NCBI GenBank assembly: GCA_021186555.1
Contig: JAJKFL010000005.1
Span: forward strand, 44,697,635 to 44,761,634
DNA: 64,000 bases
Origin: Reticulitermes speratus
Taxonomy: Eukaryota; Arthropoda; Insecta; Blattodea; Rhinotermitidae
Direction: 5' to 3'
In this document: positions 1 to 12,366 of the stretch, one piece after another
Numbering within the stretch: the first letter of the stretch is position 1
How the letters are laid out: the number at the start of each line of letters is the position of its first letter
The notes under the pieces: generated by a model
What the model saw: only the letters and a program-made list of their open reading frames with translations
Told to the model about the DNA's origin: nothing
Database searches by the model: none
Translations under genes and position numbers: made by a program

Positions 1-299
1 GATACAGTTTTTAGAAGAAAACCCGTTCTCTTTACAAAGGAAAACTAAACTATCTAACAAACACCGTCTACTATTTATAACTCGAACTGAAGAGCATGTG
101 CTTATATGTGATAAATCTGAAACAGATTCTTTGATTTATTTTTATTAACAGTAATTAATATGTACTTTGTGTTCGTAACAGGATGTTTAAAACCATATTA
201 TGTTACGGTAATTTCAGAACTGTAGACTCATAACTTAGATAAAGGAAAAGAATATTTGAACCAAAACAATGCAAAATTTCGCTTTACATCTGTCAAAGG

Positions 300-3200
300 A
301 TGTTTAAAACCTATATGGAAGCTGAGCACCTTATAAGAACATCGAAATCTGAAAACGACGAGGATTTGCGAGAGACGAAGACAAGGCGCCAGATGTCGCA
401 GCAACTCACTCAACCGGAAGGCGGGAAACACCGCAACCAGGCGAACGCTCGAGAAAGAGATCGCACACACAGGTAAGTTGAGAGGGCTGGTAGGATAAGA
501 TGCGTTGTCGTTATGTCTGTATACGGGGGGGTTTTCAAATTATGATGCTGCGAAATTCCTAGTAAAAGTGAGCCGGCATAGACACGTGCAGCGCTTATGC
601 CGGGCTTACGCAGCGTCGTATAATGAAAACCCTGCATGTCGTTTGGCATTATACATTTTGTCACATAAATATGTTCTCAGACATTTGTAATTCTAAAGAG
701 AGTATATTCATACATTTATTCCCGCAGAAAATACAACACTTGGGGGACGAAAGATTGCGTTTTGAACATTTCTTGGACATCTATGTCAAAATTGTAGATC
801 TGTGTTCTTCTGGCATGTGACACTTCATCACAAGACATTCGGGTGCGACGTGTTTATCTTGTTTTTAAGGGTTTGGAATGTCCAAGAGGATTCTTTGCGG
901 CCATTTCGACACTTAGAGATGAGATCACTACCTAGTCTCGAAACGTCGGAAACCGATTGCCCAGTGACGCGGCCTCAAATCCCAGAAGAAAGAAGACCTT
1001 ATCTACACCACTGCGAAAGCCTAAATCAGAATGTTAGGTTCATTTATTGGTAATGTAAATCTTACGAAGTTTACAGGATTGTCACAAATTTCGACTGTAT
1101 TCGAATTTAACTTTTCCGTCCTTCTGTTATTCTGACCACTAACTGAGCAATTTATGTGTTTGATATCTCGATAATTCCTTCTGGATCTTGGATTCCTGCA
1201 GTTTATTAGGGCTGTCGCTATAAATCTTTTATTGTCGATTGTCTTATTAGGTCACTCGGTTAAGATACAACTCGTTACGTTATTAATATTTTATAGACAC
1301 AATGCCGCGGGTACACAAATGCTGGCCGCCAGGTCGCCCGGTAGACTATATTTTGTACTATTGCTTCTAATATTTTTCGATCCTCAGTATGGAACTTGGG
1401 TCTTGTCACCCTTCTGGATCTTAGAATTTGGAGGTGGCTCCTAGGTTTTTGGAAATTTTGTACACCCCTGCACAATACCAACAGCTGTACAACTGCATGC
1501 GCTGTACTTCCCGCCTTCATTGTGTAATGACTTCCTGTTGTCATTCTGTTGCAACCTACTGATTTTCGCTTTTAGCGCTAGGACTTGCCTTGGTAACTCA
1601 TTCTGATACCAGTTTAAACACATCATAGAGTCTTGAGGCTAGTAAGGCCACATGTTATGGATTAATTTTTCGACGTTTCGGAGGAACCTAATGCCTCAAT
1701 ATTTAGGATAGAAATGATAAAATTAAGTGTTCATTTTTAATTGGCCCGCATCTTCCGTGAAAATGCTTGTTTCTACTAAAGGACTGACATAACACCTCAC
1801 TGATTTAATGTTGATCTGTTGACAGCCCTTACCATTACGAGCTGTTTATCGTAAATGATGCTTGAACACGTGACGGTGACGTAACGTTCGCGCATGCCTA
1901 CTATGTACATCCGCTTGGAAGACACGAAACAGTTGAATAATATGTGTATTGTGTCTCCGAGTTTGTTGTGGAAAGCCACAAAAAAGGCCGGAAGCGGTGA
2001 TGGAGGAACTGGGGGAAACCACGAGGGACCTCAATCCTCTCAGAGATTAGGCCTTTATCCGGACCTAAAAATGTATGTCCACCAACATTGAATAAAGATG
2101 TTTAGAATTCCTTTTGTAGTTTCTTAATCACAACTTTCATCATGTTGTACACTAATCGTCATTGTCAAGAGCAACTGGGGTAAAGCGTGAACGTCGCGGC
2201 GGTCTCTTTGATTCTACGCACGATGAGCATAAAGATGGCTGACTCATGTCTCATCCCGTGGTTTAGTAATCAGTCGCTCGCTGCCGTCATGGCAAAAAAA
2301 AAAAATGGTGACTACATGCGCCTTGAAATCCAGGTCGCAGCAGCCACTTTTCATCGGCTTTCCTCAGTTCTTCATGGCCACCTCATGCAAAGACGTTTAA
2401 TTAGTATAACATATGGGCTGAACGACCGCGGTTCGATTCCCGACAGAAGCAAGACCTGGAATCCACCCATCGAATGGGTACTGGCGTTCTATTCCAAGGA
2501 AGTAAAACAGCTGGGAGCTTGAAGCTGAAAATCAAATGCTTAGGTGTAGGTTGCTTTACCTTCACGACCCCTATACGTTTCTGTGGTGTGGTGCCTACCT
2601 GTAACGTGTTGTTGTTCCACAAGCCAAAGATTCATAATGTAATAAGAAAAGCCCTGCATTAGCAGTTCAATCCAGTCAACACTCTCACACTCGTAGGGTG
2701 AAGTTACCTTCATCCTAAGCTCCGTCAGCTTCACAATCCGGCTGCTCTACCCTCGTGGAAGGAGCCCCTCTACTTTTGGATAGGAATCAAATTTGACCGC
2801 AGGCTGTCCAGTATGCACCCAGCGACTGTACTGCCTGATGAAATAATGTTACATTCATTTTAATATTATCCTCTCATTCACAGAGTTCCTCATGAGGCTT
2901 TCTGGTGATGCTTTTGTATGCATATCTTCTACTTAGCCAGTTCCACTGCATGGCAAGCAGTGCTGAACATGGTGGTTGTTTCATACTCCAAAGCACTGGA
3001 GTTCAAATCTCGACCTGGAAACTGAATAACCTGAGTTGTTTTCGTCAGGACATCCATGAAAACGCCAAATATTGTTATAGTTATTACTTGTAAATCAACG
3101 AGAATGCAACTGACAGGTTATGCAGCATGAATTGCCTAAGCAAGAAATACATATATAATCTCTGCGGTCTGCTGGGCTATGACACGGTAAAGTCTGAAGG

Positions 3201-5967
3201 TGGGTACCTTCATTTTGGAAAAACATACTGGTCCGTCTTCAGGGTAGAAGTGAAGATGAAGGCTGTAATCATCTATAATATTGGTACCCCTACCAGACTT
3301 TGCGGTGTCATAACCACAAGACCATGATATGATCATATCAGAGATTAGCTCTCAATGGGAGACTGCAATGAAAACCGAACTTCGAGAAATCAGTTTTTTT
3401 GTGGTCTGGACTAAACTGGCCCTAGATAGTGTCTAATTGTGGGTCAACTGTGCCCTAGAATTAGTACATTTGTGTTCTTTGGCGGTGTGACCTCTGTGTT
3501 TGTTCTGTACTGCTCCTACAGTGTCAATTCAGCCTTCACAGTGCTACGGACCCTCATTCCCACGGAGCCCGCGGACCGCAAGCTATCCAAAATCGAGACC
3601 CTGCGGCTAGCCTCCAGTTACATTTCGCACCTTGGCGCCCAGCTGCTGGCAGGTAGACAGGAAGACAATGTTAAGTTTGATCTTGCAGGAGTTGGCTGTG
3701 AAGATGGGAGGTGTATGGAAGTGTGAGGATGGGAGGTGAATGGGAGTGTTGTGAGGATGGGAGGTGTGTGGGAGTGTAAGGATGGGAGGTGAATGGGAGT
3801 GTTGTGAGGATGGGAGGTGTGTGGGAGTGTGAGGATGGAAGACGTATGGAAATGCTGTGAGGATGGGAGGTGTGTGGGAGTGTGAGGATGGGAGGTGAAT
3901 GGGAGTGTTGTGAGGATGGGAGGTTTGTGGGAGTGTGAGGATGGGACGTGAATGGGAGTGTTGTGAGGATGGGACGTGTATGGAAATATTGTGAGCATGG
4001 GAGGGGTATGGAAGTGACTCAGTATCATGGCCAGTGAAGGGCTTTGGTGTTTGCTATGTTGAACTGCCATTTTTCTGCTAGTTAATTAAGAGTACAGACA
4101 TTTCTCTGTATAGATGCACATATTTTTGTTTCATAATTCGTTAGATATCCACCACACTGAAAAATGTTTTAAATAATAAGTTGCAAATCTTAAAATGGTT
4201 TTTATTTTATGCTGTGTACTTGTACAGCATGAGCTGCCTTTTCAGAAACTCAACATTTTACTTGCGCTGTATGTAATTTTGACCTCTTCCGAAGGCCCTG
4301 TTGATCAACCATGCCTCAGGCTGGCTATTCGTCCTCATGACAACTTTTCCTCTGATTATCCGCTGCTGGGGATACAGCGGTCGCCCGTGTGTACATTCTG
4401 CCTCACCAATCAGAAGAAAGTGGTGAGTGTGTGTCTTGTTATGAAGTGGAAGTTGTATCAATCTTTAAGTTCAGTAAATATTCATGTTGCATATTCAGTC
4501 TCAAAAATTGATAGCTTTTCAGCCAGTGAACTGAATGTTCATTGCCATGTTCACAAAAGCCAGCAATTTATCTCTATCCTGAAAGAGATGAAGCCAGTCC
4601 ACACCCTCATGTTCTTTTTCCCTAAGATCCACCTTAAATTTATCCTCCAACCTTTACTTATATTTCCCACATGGCTTTCCTTCCTGTTTCTGACATAACT
4701 TTGTATGCATTTTTATTTCCTTTCATGCATGCTAAATATCCTGGTTATCTCATGTTTGATGTGACCACCCTAACGATATTAGGCAAAATGTACAAATTAT
4801 GAAGCTCCTTTTTATGAAGTTCTCTCCAGCCTCCTGTCGCTTCCTTGCTCCAAGTCCAAATGACCTTCTCTTCACCTCTTCTCCAGCACCCTGCTTCTTT
4901 GTTCCTATATTTGACTCATACATGTGTAAATAAAAGGTTTTCTACAATTTTTGGTTTATATCTCCAAAGACTATACTTGATTGATGTCCATCTGCTAGTT
5001 ACAAATCTTGAACAGGTGGACCAACTTCTGTGACAAATCAAGTTTAAAGATCACATTAAATCACAATGTTTCAATAAAAGAGAATAAAGGATATTTAATG
5101 AGTTTCATTTCATTAGAGCTAAAATAAAAGGAAATGGTGCAGGGGCCTGTATTTATTGCAGTTATTACACATATTGTCTGATGCTTCAAACACACTTGTT
5201 GGCATAATTTATATATACAAAATTATGCACATAAATTGTATGAAATTATAAGTTATTTGCAAACATAAACCCCTCCTACCTGTTTCAGTGATAAATCACC
5301 ATCCTCAGGGAGACATCAATGCAAAGGAATATGTAATATTAATATAATAATTTTACACGTACAATGTTATAAATATACAATAATAGCTGTAAATATAATA
5401 ATATAATTGATGTATTAATATTATATATTCCTTTGCATTGACATCTCCATGAGGATGGCGATTTATAGATAAAATAAGTGTAGGATTTATGTTTATGCAT
5501 AACTTATAATTTTATATATTTTATGTGCAAATGTTGGTATATATAAATGATTACAAGCACAGTGCACAGAATGAATAATATTAAATTTACATTTGTTGGC
5601 AATTTTAGTCATTGAAGCTCAAGTGGTGTTCCTCACATAATGTTCAGTTACCTCTAAAGCCAGTAAAACAGAAATAGACTGACAAAAAGCAGAAAAAGTT
5701 TACAAGAATAGATGAAATAATTTGTACTCTTGTAAAGCCATTAGCTTATATGAAGTGACTGTAACGTAAGAGGTTTGTTTAATGGAAGTTAGTTGACAAA
5801 CATGCATCCACATGGTGTTGCTTCCTTTACAGAAGGCTTCAGCATCTCAGGGGACTCTAGAATCCTTTGGTTTCACAGTTCCATCACATGGAGGCCAAGA
5901 TATCATCTTCTACCCAACTCAAACCTCCAGTTCTGTCAATGTGACAGAGATGAATTCCTTTTTCTAG
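300..5967 (+). CDS. Scleraxis/TCF15 (paraxis)-type bHLH transcription factor, 4-exon model
   Basis: Nuclear bHLH factor expected to bind E-boxes as a heterodimer with an E protein; relatives act in mesoderm and tendon/muscle programmes. Exon 1 ends at 472 (donor GTAAGT) and encodes an acidic N-terminus plus the basic region with [10 protein letters not shown]. Exon 2 (3522-3652) encodes the helix-loop-helix, including [20 protein letters not shown], nearly identical to vertebrate scleraxis/TCF15. Exon 3 (4295-4422) carries the family's C-terminal [10 protein letters not shown] motif. Exon 4 (5833-5967) is tentative: a good pyrimidine-tract acceptor in the right phase opens 44 codons ending in TAG, but I do not recognise its sequence. 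ATGs at 300 and 315 are both in frame after a stop at 240; 300 has A at -3, 315 has G at +4. From 315 the model gives 183 residues, near the usual ~200. Assignment to scleraxis versus TCF15 is open. Confidence 0.85.
2390..2620 (+). repeat. Decayed tRNA-derived SINE
   Basis: A B-box-like GGTTCGATTCC at 2430-2440 follows an A-box-like stretch (2399-2420) at tRNA spacing, then a non-tRNA body. I found no target-site duplication, so both ends are approximate. Confidence 0.45.
3179..3312. repeat. Short foldback/MITE
   Basis: The ends 3179-3208 and 3283-3312 are imperfect inverted repeats of about 30 bp (ATGACACGGTAAAGTCTG against the complement of CAGACTTTGCGGTGTCAT). The spacer is about 74 bp. 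Superfamily unknown; there is no coding capacity. Confidence 0.6.
3701..4017. repeat. G-rich minisatellite in bHLH intron 2
   Basis: Tandem units built on GATGGGAGGTG alternate between a longer form ending GGGAGTGTTGTGA and a shorter form ending GGGAGTGTGA, giving a higher-order period of about 53 bp. It starts about 50 bp after the exon 2 donor. It opens a false 150-codon frame on the - strand. Confidence 0.85.
4588..4652 (-). mobile_element. LINE 3'-end fragment
   Basis: A short relic of the RTE-like LINE family seen at 37195-37512 and 39360-39570. The shared signature is CCAGTCCACAC followed by AAGATCCACCTTAA and TATCCTCC. It lies in the bHLH gene after the exon 3 donor. Confidence 0.5.
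5243..5510. repeat. Foldback element with a hammerhead-like arm
   Basis: A left arm (about 5243-5345) and a right arm (about 5410-5510) are inverted copies around an AT-rich centre near 5375, sharing ATTCCTTTGCATTGA and its complement. The left arm holds an intact hammerhead-like motif on the - strand; the right-arm copy has lost several core bases. It lies between bHLH exon 3 and the tentative exon 4. Confidence 0.7.
5270..5316 (-). ncRNA. Hammerhead ribozyme-like motif
   Basis: Read on the - strand: CTGAGGA core (5302-5308), one extra T, a 5-bp stem II closed by TTTA (GGTGA with TCACT), GAAAC (5282-5286), a 2-bp stem III and A as cleavage base. Flanks can pair as a 5-bp stem I (CTCC then GGAG). 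This is a type I layout with very short stem III. Activity is not shown. Confidence 0.55.
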
Positions 5968-8347
5968 TGAAAAGTGGAGCTTCACTTTGTCATTATAATT
6001 TCAGAACATTGAAGGGATATTAAAGATACATTTTTCAGCATTTTGTATATGTTCTCCGCCCATTCTTTTAATATCACTATCATTCATATTATAATTTACT
6101 TTAATATGTAAACGTAATGAAATCGCACATGTTTGGTATTGGGTATTTTACCATTCTGAAGAACTACAGTTATTTGTTTTGATTGTGTTCATGCTGTTAG
6201 CAGATGTATTACTGTTGTGTCACCATATAGCAGGTACACTTTGTGAAGTGACAATGACTTATCAGTCATCATCACACCCACGTATTTTGTCTGGTCACCA
6301 TGTTATTTTCCATTATAATGAAAGTGTGTTTCTTAAATGTACTTAGTATTTGAAGTTTATCACCCCACAAACTTTCTGAACCTACAATGAATTACACTTT
6401 TGTTGCTCCCACCTCATTTTTTTGTGTAGCTGCCATGTTAGTAATGTTATTGACCAGGAAGTTAAAGAGGTTTCCCGTGACATGCTGTTCATACCGAATT
6501 CTGTGAAAACCAGTGAATTGGTGCCCGTAATACACATGATTTTGACCATTCTCCTTTGTTATGTTTTGTCCAGTATTCTTATTGTACTTACAGATGTAGT
6601 ACAGGATTAACTTAAAGCCACAGTCACGTACATAATACTACTATTATGTATTCATTAGGTACCATGTTGCAACGTTGTGCTGGACATGACCTGTTCTAAC
6701 GAAGGTATTTTGTTGTTTGCTTCATTTACTTCAAAATAAGCCACAACTGATATCTTCCAACGCCTTATTGTTTAATCCTCATCTCTTACAACAACATTCA
6801 ATCTTAGAATTTGTTGCATTGTTAAGGAAACTAGAAATAAATGAGTGTAATACATTAGCAGTGTTTGTTTTGTCACTGAACTGGAACAGTGTTAATGAAA
6901 TAGTTTAAGTACATTTAATGGTGGAGATTTCCTACCTACATGTAGTTATTGAAATGTACTTGTATGTGTGCTTTTTTACAGCCCACTGTTTCTTACTGGC
7001 TTTTATAAAATAGCGATTTATACCTGTTTTATAATATTTCACTAATAAATCAAGATAAATATTACAACAGGCCTACAGATTGTGTCACTTGTTTCAGAGT
7101 AAAGTGATGTGAGTCACATGTCATTTTAGGCTGTGGAGGCCAAAACTGCCTGTGTATAATCCAAAAACTTGAACAGTTTGTGGGAAAGCTACAATATTGT
7201 TCTGCAAGATAAAAATACTGATAGCCAAGGAAAACAAAAATGACCAAACTGCATGGTAAAGGACTTCTTATGTGAGTAGAAGACACCAGCCAGGATAGGT
7301 TTAAGGCTGTCTCAATCTATGTGACTTGCTTGGGGTCACACCATTCAGGAGGCCCTGAAAAGGCTGGTTGTATTTCAGATTTTTCAGAATTTTCACTCAC
7401 ATCTTGAGCTCATCTACATTGTCAGTTCAGGATTATGCATAGTTATGGACTCCAGATTTATTTTTGCACTGGGCCAAGAAATATCTTAAACTGTATCTGA
7501 CTACAGCAATGCATCCTTCAGTGCAATCCATGTCACCAGACTTCGGCTGGTTTAATTTCTAAGAGGTTTCCCTACCAAAGTTATGTAGGCATGTCATAAT
7601 TTCTCCTGAGTGTCATGCTGAATTCATTGTTGACTTCTTTAATATGGACTTTAGTCTTCCAAATTATGAACTGTACAGTCTGGTAGGTGAGTATCAACGT
7701 TTCCTGCAGCTTTCCTGTCACCTTTCAGATGATGGTGTAACCCAGAATACTACAACCTAAACCTTAACTGCCATGCAAAATGCCATACCTTGTGTCTTGT
7801 TTGTTGGCACTGTATAACACATGCAGTAGTTGCTCCTGGCTTTGTAGCAAAATTATGTTTGAGTGAAATTAACCTCAGCGTGCCTAGCTGCCTCACAACC
7901 ACATAATATCTGCTACCACCAACAGAGGCAGAATGTCAATGTAGATGTATATAATCACCTTAGAGCCATACACACTTTAGGATCTCCAGATTCCTATTCT
8001 TTCTTTTGGAAATTTATGCCTGCCTTGTATTTCTGTGCAAGTCACACTGTGTCATTTCTGACAACTTTAGGATCACCTGTATTACCAAAAGACAGTCAAC
8101 AGTAATTTAGCCCTTCAAAGCACACTGGTAACTACCAAATCACCTGCTTTATCATTATTCCAAAACCACTTTTTGCCCACAAGTGTATTTACTTGTTTTG
8201 TTTCTTTCTCACAATAAACAGCAATTGCAGACTTCCCTAAACAGCATTAACTGTTTGCTCTCTTTATAATAGATGTGTAGTGGTTTCTGTGAGGTAAGAA
8301 CTTTTTTTTTTTATTATATATATATATATAAATAGTAGTGCCCTATA
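5968..8347. other. Intergenic spacer, little recognisable
   Basis: About 2.4 kb of AT-rich sequence follows the bHLH gene. I see no exon with family similarity, no RNA gene and no clean repeat boundary. It ends in a T-run and TA repeat (about 8301-8330) just before the LINE at 8348. Confidence 0.5.
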
Positions 8348-9706
8348 CTGGAGAATGGCCCAGAGATTTTATTGAATTACAAGATTGCCTTAAAGAAGAA
8401 GCCCAAAGCTACAAAATGCAGCGACCATCGCACAATCAGCATCATCGCTCATGCAGCAAAGATAGTAGCGAGGATACTTAGAAGAAGGATTGAGAGGAAA
8501 ATTGAAGATGCACTTGGAGAAGATCAGTTTGGATTTAGAAGAGGAAAAGGAACTAGGGATGCAATTGGGATGCTGAGAATAATATCAGAACGAACCTTGG
8601 TCATAGATGAGGAATTGTGTGCTTGCTTCATAGACTGGCAGAAGGTATTTGACCGTGTCAACTGGACCAAATTAATGCAAATCCTAAAAGGAATTGGGAT
8701 AGACTGGCACGAAAGAAGATTGATCAGCAAATTGTACATGGAACAGAGTGTCAAAATATGACTGGACCAAGGGGAGACGAGAAGTGTGAAGATTGGAAGA
8801 GGAGTTAGACAAGGTTGCTGCTTGTCACCGATTCTGTTCAACTTATACAGCGAGTACCTTACCAAGGAAGCTCTTGAAGGGTTTGGAGACTTCAAAATAG
8901 GACAAGTATTTTGCACTGTGAAATATGCAGATGACCTTGTGCTACCTGGCCAGGGAAGAAATGTGCTACAGGGCATGGTTGATAGATTAAGTGAAATGGA
9001 AGACGCTATGGAATGGAAATGAATTTTGGAAAAACTAAAGTAATGAAAATCTCAAGGCAACCATCCCAATGAAAATTATGATAGATCAAAAACAATTGGA
9101 GAATGTGGAATATTTCAATTATTTGGGTAGCATGATAACAAGTGATGCAAGGTGTACACATGAAATTAAATCCAGAATTGCCATGGCAAAAGCAGCATTC
9201 AACAAGAAGAAAAATCTTTTCACCAGCAAACTGGAATTAAATTTAAGGAAGAAACTAGTAAAGTGCTACATTTGGAACATAGCTTTGTATGGTGCTGAAA
9301 CGTGGACACTTCGGAAAGTAGATCAGAAGTATCTGGAAAGTTTTGAAATGTGGTGCTGGAGAAGAATGGAGAAGATCAGTTGGACCGATCGTGTGAGAAA
9401 TGAAGAAGTATTACACAGAGTCAAGGAGGAGAGGAATATCCTACATACAATAAAAAGAAGAAGGCTAACTGGATTGGTCACATCTTGCGTAGAAACTGCC
9501 TTCTGAAACACGTGATTGAAGGACAGTTAGAAGGAAGGATAGAAATGATGGGACGATAGGGAGAAGACGTAAGCAGCTACTGGATGACCTTAAGGAAAAG
9601 AGAAGATACTGGAAATTGAAAGAGGAAGCACTAGATCGCACCCTGTGGAGAAGTCGCTTTGGAAGAGGCTACGGACCTGTCGTAAGACAGACTACAGAAT
9701 GAATGA
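8348..9706 (+). mobile_element. RTE-like LINE, 5'-truncated copy
   Basis: Encodes reverse-transcriptase pieces in order: a fingers/palm stretch with QFGFRRGKGTRDAIGMLR, then GVRQGCCLSPILFNLY, then the KYADDLV catalytic box (about 8924-8944), then the YLGSMIT thumb segment and a C-terminal WCWRRMEKISWTDR stretch resembling RTE/BovB proteins. At least two frame changes and one in-frame stop split it, so it is dead. It ends in a short GAAT tail. An 11-bp perfect direct repeat AGTGCCCTATA (8337-8347 and 9707-9717) marks the target site, so the endonuclease half was never inserted. Confidence 0.9.
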
Positions 9707-9818
9707 AGTGCCCTATAGTCCACTCCAGTCATCTAGACATTCTGTTCACAGGAATATTTGTTGCGATAACTGCTGCAGTGACAAACACTTTGGGCTAGTC
9801 AACATATGCTGGAAGGTA

Positions 9819-10083
9819 AAAGTAAAGGTAAATTTCACCCTATACCTGCTATGGACAGAGGGGGAGCAGAGGTATAGCTCTACTCTTTCTTTAACCTCAG
9901 CGCCAATGGGGGCGGGTGGTTAATGCCTTGCCCTGGCCGCTTTACCCCCCAAGTATGACCTGGTAACCATTGTACAGGAGGCTGGGTAGCGCCCCAGGGC
10001 CAGTCTGGACGGGTGCGGAAAATCTGGCCTCCACCGGGATTCACTCTCCGGACCATGCAGCCGTAGCCAGTCGCTATACCTAC
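9819..10083 (-). mobile_element. tRNA-derived SINE, family 1
   Basis: A SINE in reverse orientation: a decayed tRNA-like head at the right end (near 10040-10083) and a GGTAAA-type tail at the left. It is flanked by a perfect 14-bp target duplication TATGCTGGAAGGTA (9805-9818 and 10084-10097). The same family is at 54164-54417. Confidence 0.85.
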
Positions 10084-10409
10084 TATGCTGGAAGGTACTG
10101 GAGGGAATGGAAGGGCAAGCAGAAAGGAATAAGACTAGAGTGGCAACATCCCCCATCAATTGGATTGCTTTTGGTTGCCTCAGTGTACAAAATAGTATGC
10201 ACCAGACAGACTGGGCTGCAAGTCAGTAAATTAAGAACACTAAATGGGGGCAATGGTCGCGTTTTCATTGTTGGTTTTATTAATCACCTTATTCCAGTAT
10301 CCAAATTTGGAGTTCTCCAGTGGCTAGTCCGTAATGATGAAAAGTAGCCATTCAAATGGTCTGTTATGGATCAGAATTGAACTGTTTATAAAAACTAGCA
10401 CAGACCTCT

Positions 10410-11145
10410 TTTCATTTTTCATTTCATTTATTCAGTATTCCAGATATCCGCTGAGGTGGATACAGAACTTGTCATTATAATAACAATAAACATAATACAG
10501 AATGAGTCTTACAATAAAACACAAATAATAGTAAGTTTATAAATATAATACGTAAAGAAGCCCTTATGTTTTACAGTGAAATGGGATTAGTTCATAATAG
10601 ATCCAGAACTTTCATTATAATCACAATAAGCATAATACCGAATGAGTCTTACAATAAAACACAATAATAGTAAGTATATAAATATAATACATAAAGAAGC
10701 CCTCAAGTTTTACAGTGAAATAGGATTAGTTCGTAATAGATAACCAAGGGATACTGATATAGTGTACAGAAACCGAGCCTTAAAATTAATACCAATATAA
10801 TAAGGAATTTTGATGCATGTTATGATTGTTCAAAGTACTCTTCTAATGTATAAAATGAATTCGTGTACAAAAATTTTTTCAGAGCAGCTTTAAATTTTTT
10901 ATGTTACCATTGACATTCTTTATGTCCGAGGGTAATTTATTAAAGATTTTTATCCCTGAATAATAAGCTCCTTTTTGATAAATGGTTAGGTTTGCTTGGG
11001 GAATGTATAAGTATAATGTATTAGCACCAAATATCATCACACTCCAACTAATATAGCTGTCACAGGCATACCGACATATGGTGATATAAACGGCATTTCT
11101 CATGTATGGAAACCTACTGAAGCTTCTCAAAATATTTCAAACTAC
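10410..11145 (-). mobile_element. LINE 3' end, CR1/Jockey-like C-terminus
   Basis: On the - strand a frame carries YQKGAYYSGIKIFNKLPSDI, the C-terminal signature of the insect LINE family also seen at 13966-14223 and 41966-42247. It is followed by a 3' region with two tandem units of about 137 bp (starting near 10473 and 10610). Most of the element upstream of the C-terminus is missing. Confidence 0.75.
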
Positions 11146-12338
11146 TGAACTGAAATGGGAAAATACTTTGTTAATCTAACCAACTGACCATAATGCCATC
11201 TGTAGTAGTCAACATCACAATGATCATTTAACAAACTCCACTTGTGTAGCAGGTAGAAAATTCAGATCTTGTGTAACAGGTGCAGATGTGAAATGATCAT
11301 GTGGTGTTCCCAAATTTAATAGAATCATCCTGATCCATGTAACAGAATGCCAGACACTAATCCGTGGACAGAAATAAAATTCCTAAATGATGTCATTCCC
11401 AGTCAACTTGCAAGTTAACACTGCATGTAAATTTGAAATATAAGTATTCTATCCATAATATTCATGATATGCTCTCTGGAGGTACAAATATTTTTCAACG
11501 TTAAGAGTCAAGTCTTAAAGGCTATTACGGAGTGACGATTGGTACATATTATTTATGCTTTTATGTTCATTTTTTATTTTTAACACAAAAATTACTTTAT
11601 TTGAATTTTATTATAAAAATAAATGCACTACTTGTCTACTAGCTCCCCCCTGTGATAATAACAGCGCTCCCTTCCACCTCTCGTACCTATTAGCGCCCAC
11701 CTCGGTAATTCCCCCCCCCCCCCCCCCCCCCCCCCCCAGGGGGCGGTACCGCCCACCGGTGTAAAGCATTACGTATGGAACGTACGTGGTTTGATGGAAT
11801 GGTTTGTCTGTTCTGTAACGTCTTTGAATTTGGTGCGCGAGAATAATCGAAAAGCGAATTGTACGATGAATCATTCCTAACTTCATTGCAATCATCTGTG
11901 TTTTAAAAAAGAAACAAGCGGGTGCTGTCTGTGGTTTGTGTATCTGTATTCCTTCGTGCCAGCAAAACAGTGATCGCAAGCTGTATATTCAGGAACTTCA
12001 AAAAATTAACTGTTTAATTTATTCGCATTTTAGTGGTATCCTACAAATGCAGTGTTTTTCAGCCTTCATTGTACACGATGACGTTCCAGTGAGCAGTTAT
12101 TTGGGTGATTCATTTCCGTAGAAATTTCGGATTAATACTAACGTAAGTAAGAACTGTAAAGCTATGTTCTTTTGCTGACTCCGATTAATTAAAAGAGTGG
12201 AAAGTGAATATGAGATGTAATAGTAAACTGCATGCTAATATATAAAGCTGACTGGTCAAGATAAAAATCTCAGATAACAACTACATAAACATCAGTTTGT
12301 CGCCAATGACCAGCCCGTTAATGTAGTATTTCTTGCAG
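11146..12338. other. Upstream region of SLC12A9
   Basis: No coding exon recognised. 11711-11737 is a run of 27 C. A consensus acceptor (TTTCTTGCAG, AG at 12337-12338) precedes a short 5' leader to the ATG at 12367, so an upstream non-coding first exon is likely, but I could not place it or the promoter. Confidence 0.5.
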
Positions 12339-12366
12339 GATAAGACTTTGCTCGGGAAGATAAGAA

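Larger units (their letters stand above)
473..3521 (+). other. bHLH intron 1, repeat-rich, no gene seen
   Basis: This intron lies between the basic-region exon and the HLH exon. I see no coding exon in it. It holds decayed repeats: about 880-1010 resembles a degraded hammerhead-type repeat with GAAACGTCGG near 950; about 1640-1700 has a reverse-strand relative; 2390-2620 looks like a tRNA-derived SINE; about 2920-3060 has a weak B-box-like stretch; and 3179-3312 is a short foldback. Confidence 0.6.

Noticed and set aside
3618-4070. 150-codon - strand protein
   Set aside because: It is the translation of the G-rich minisatellite.
8372-9506. Expressed endonuclease/reverse-transcriptase-like host gene
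   Set aside because: Target duplications, tail and frame breaks show a dead LINE.
11611-11979. 122-codon - strand frame with poly-glycine
   Set aside because: The glycine run is the 27-C tract; no family resemblance in the rest.
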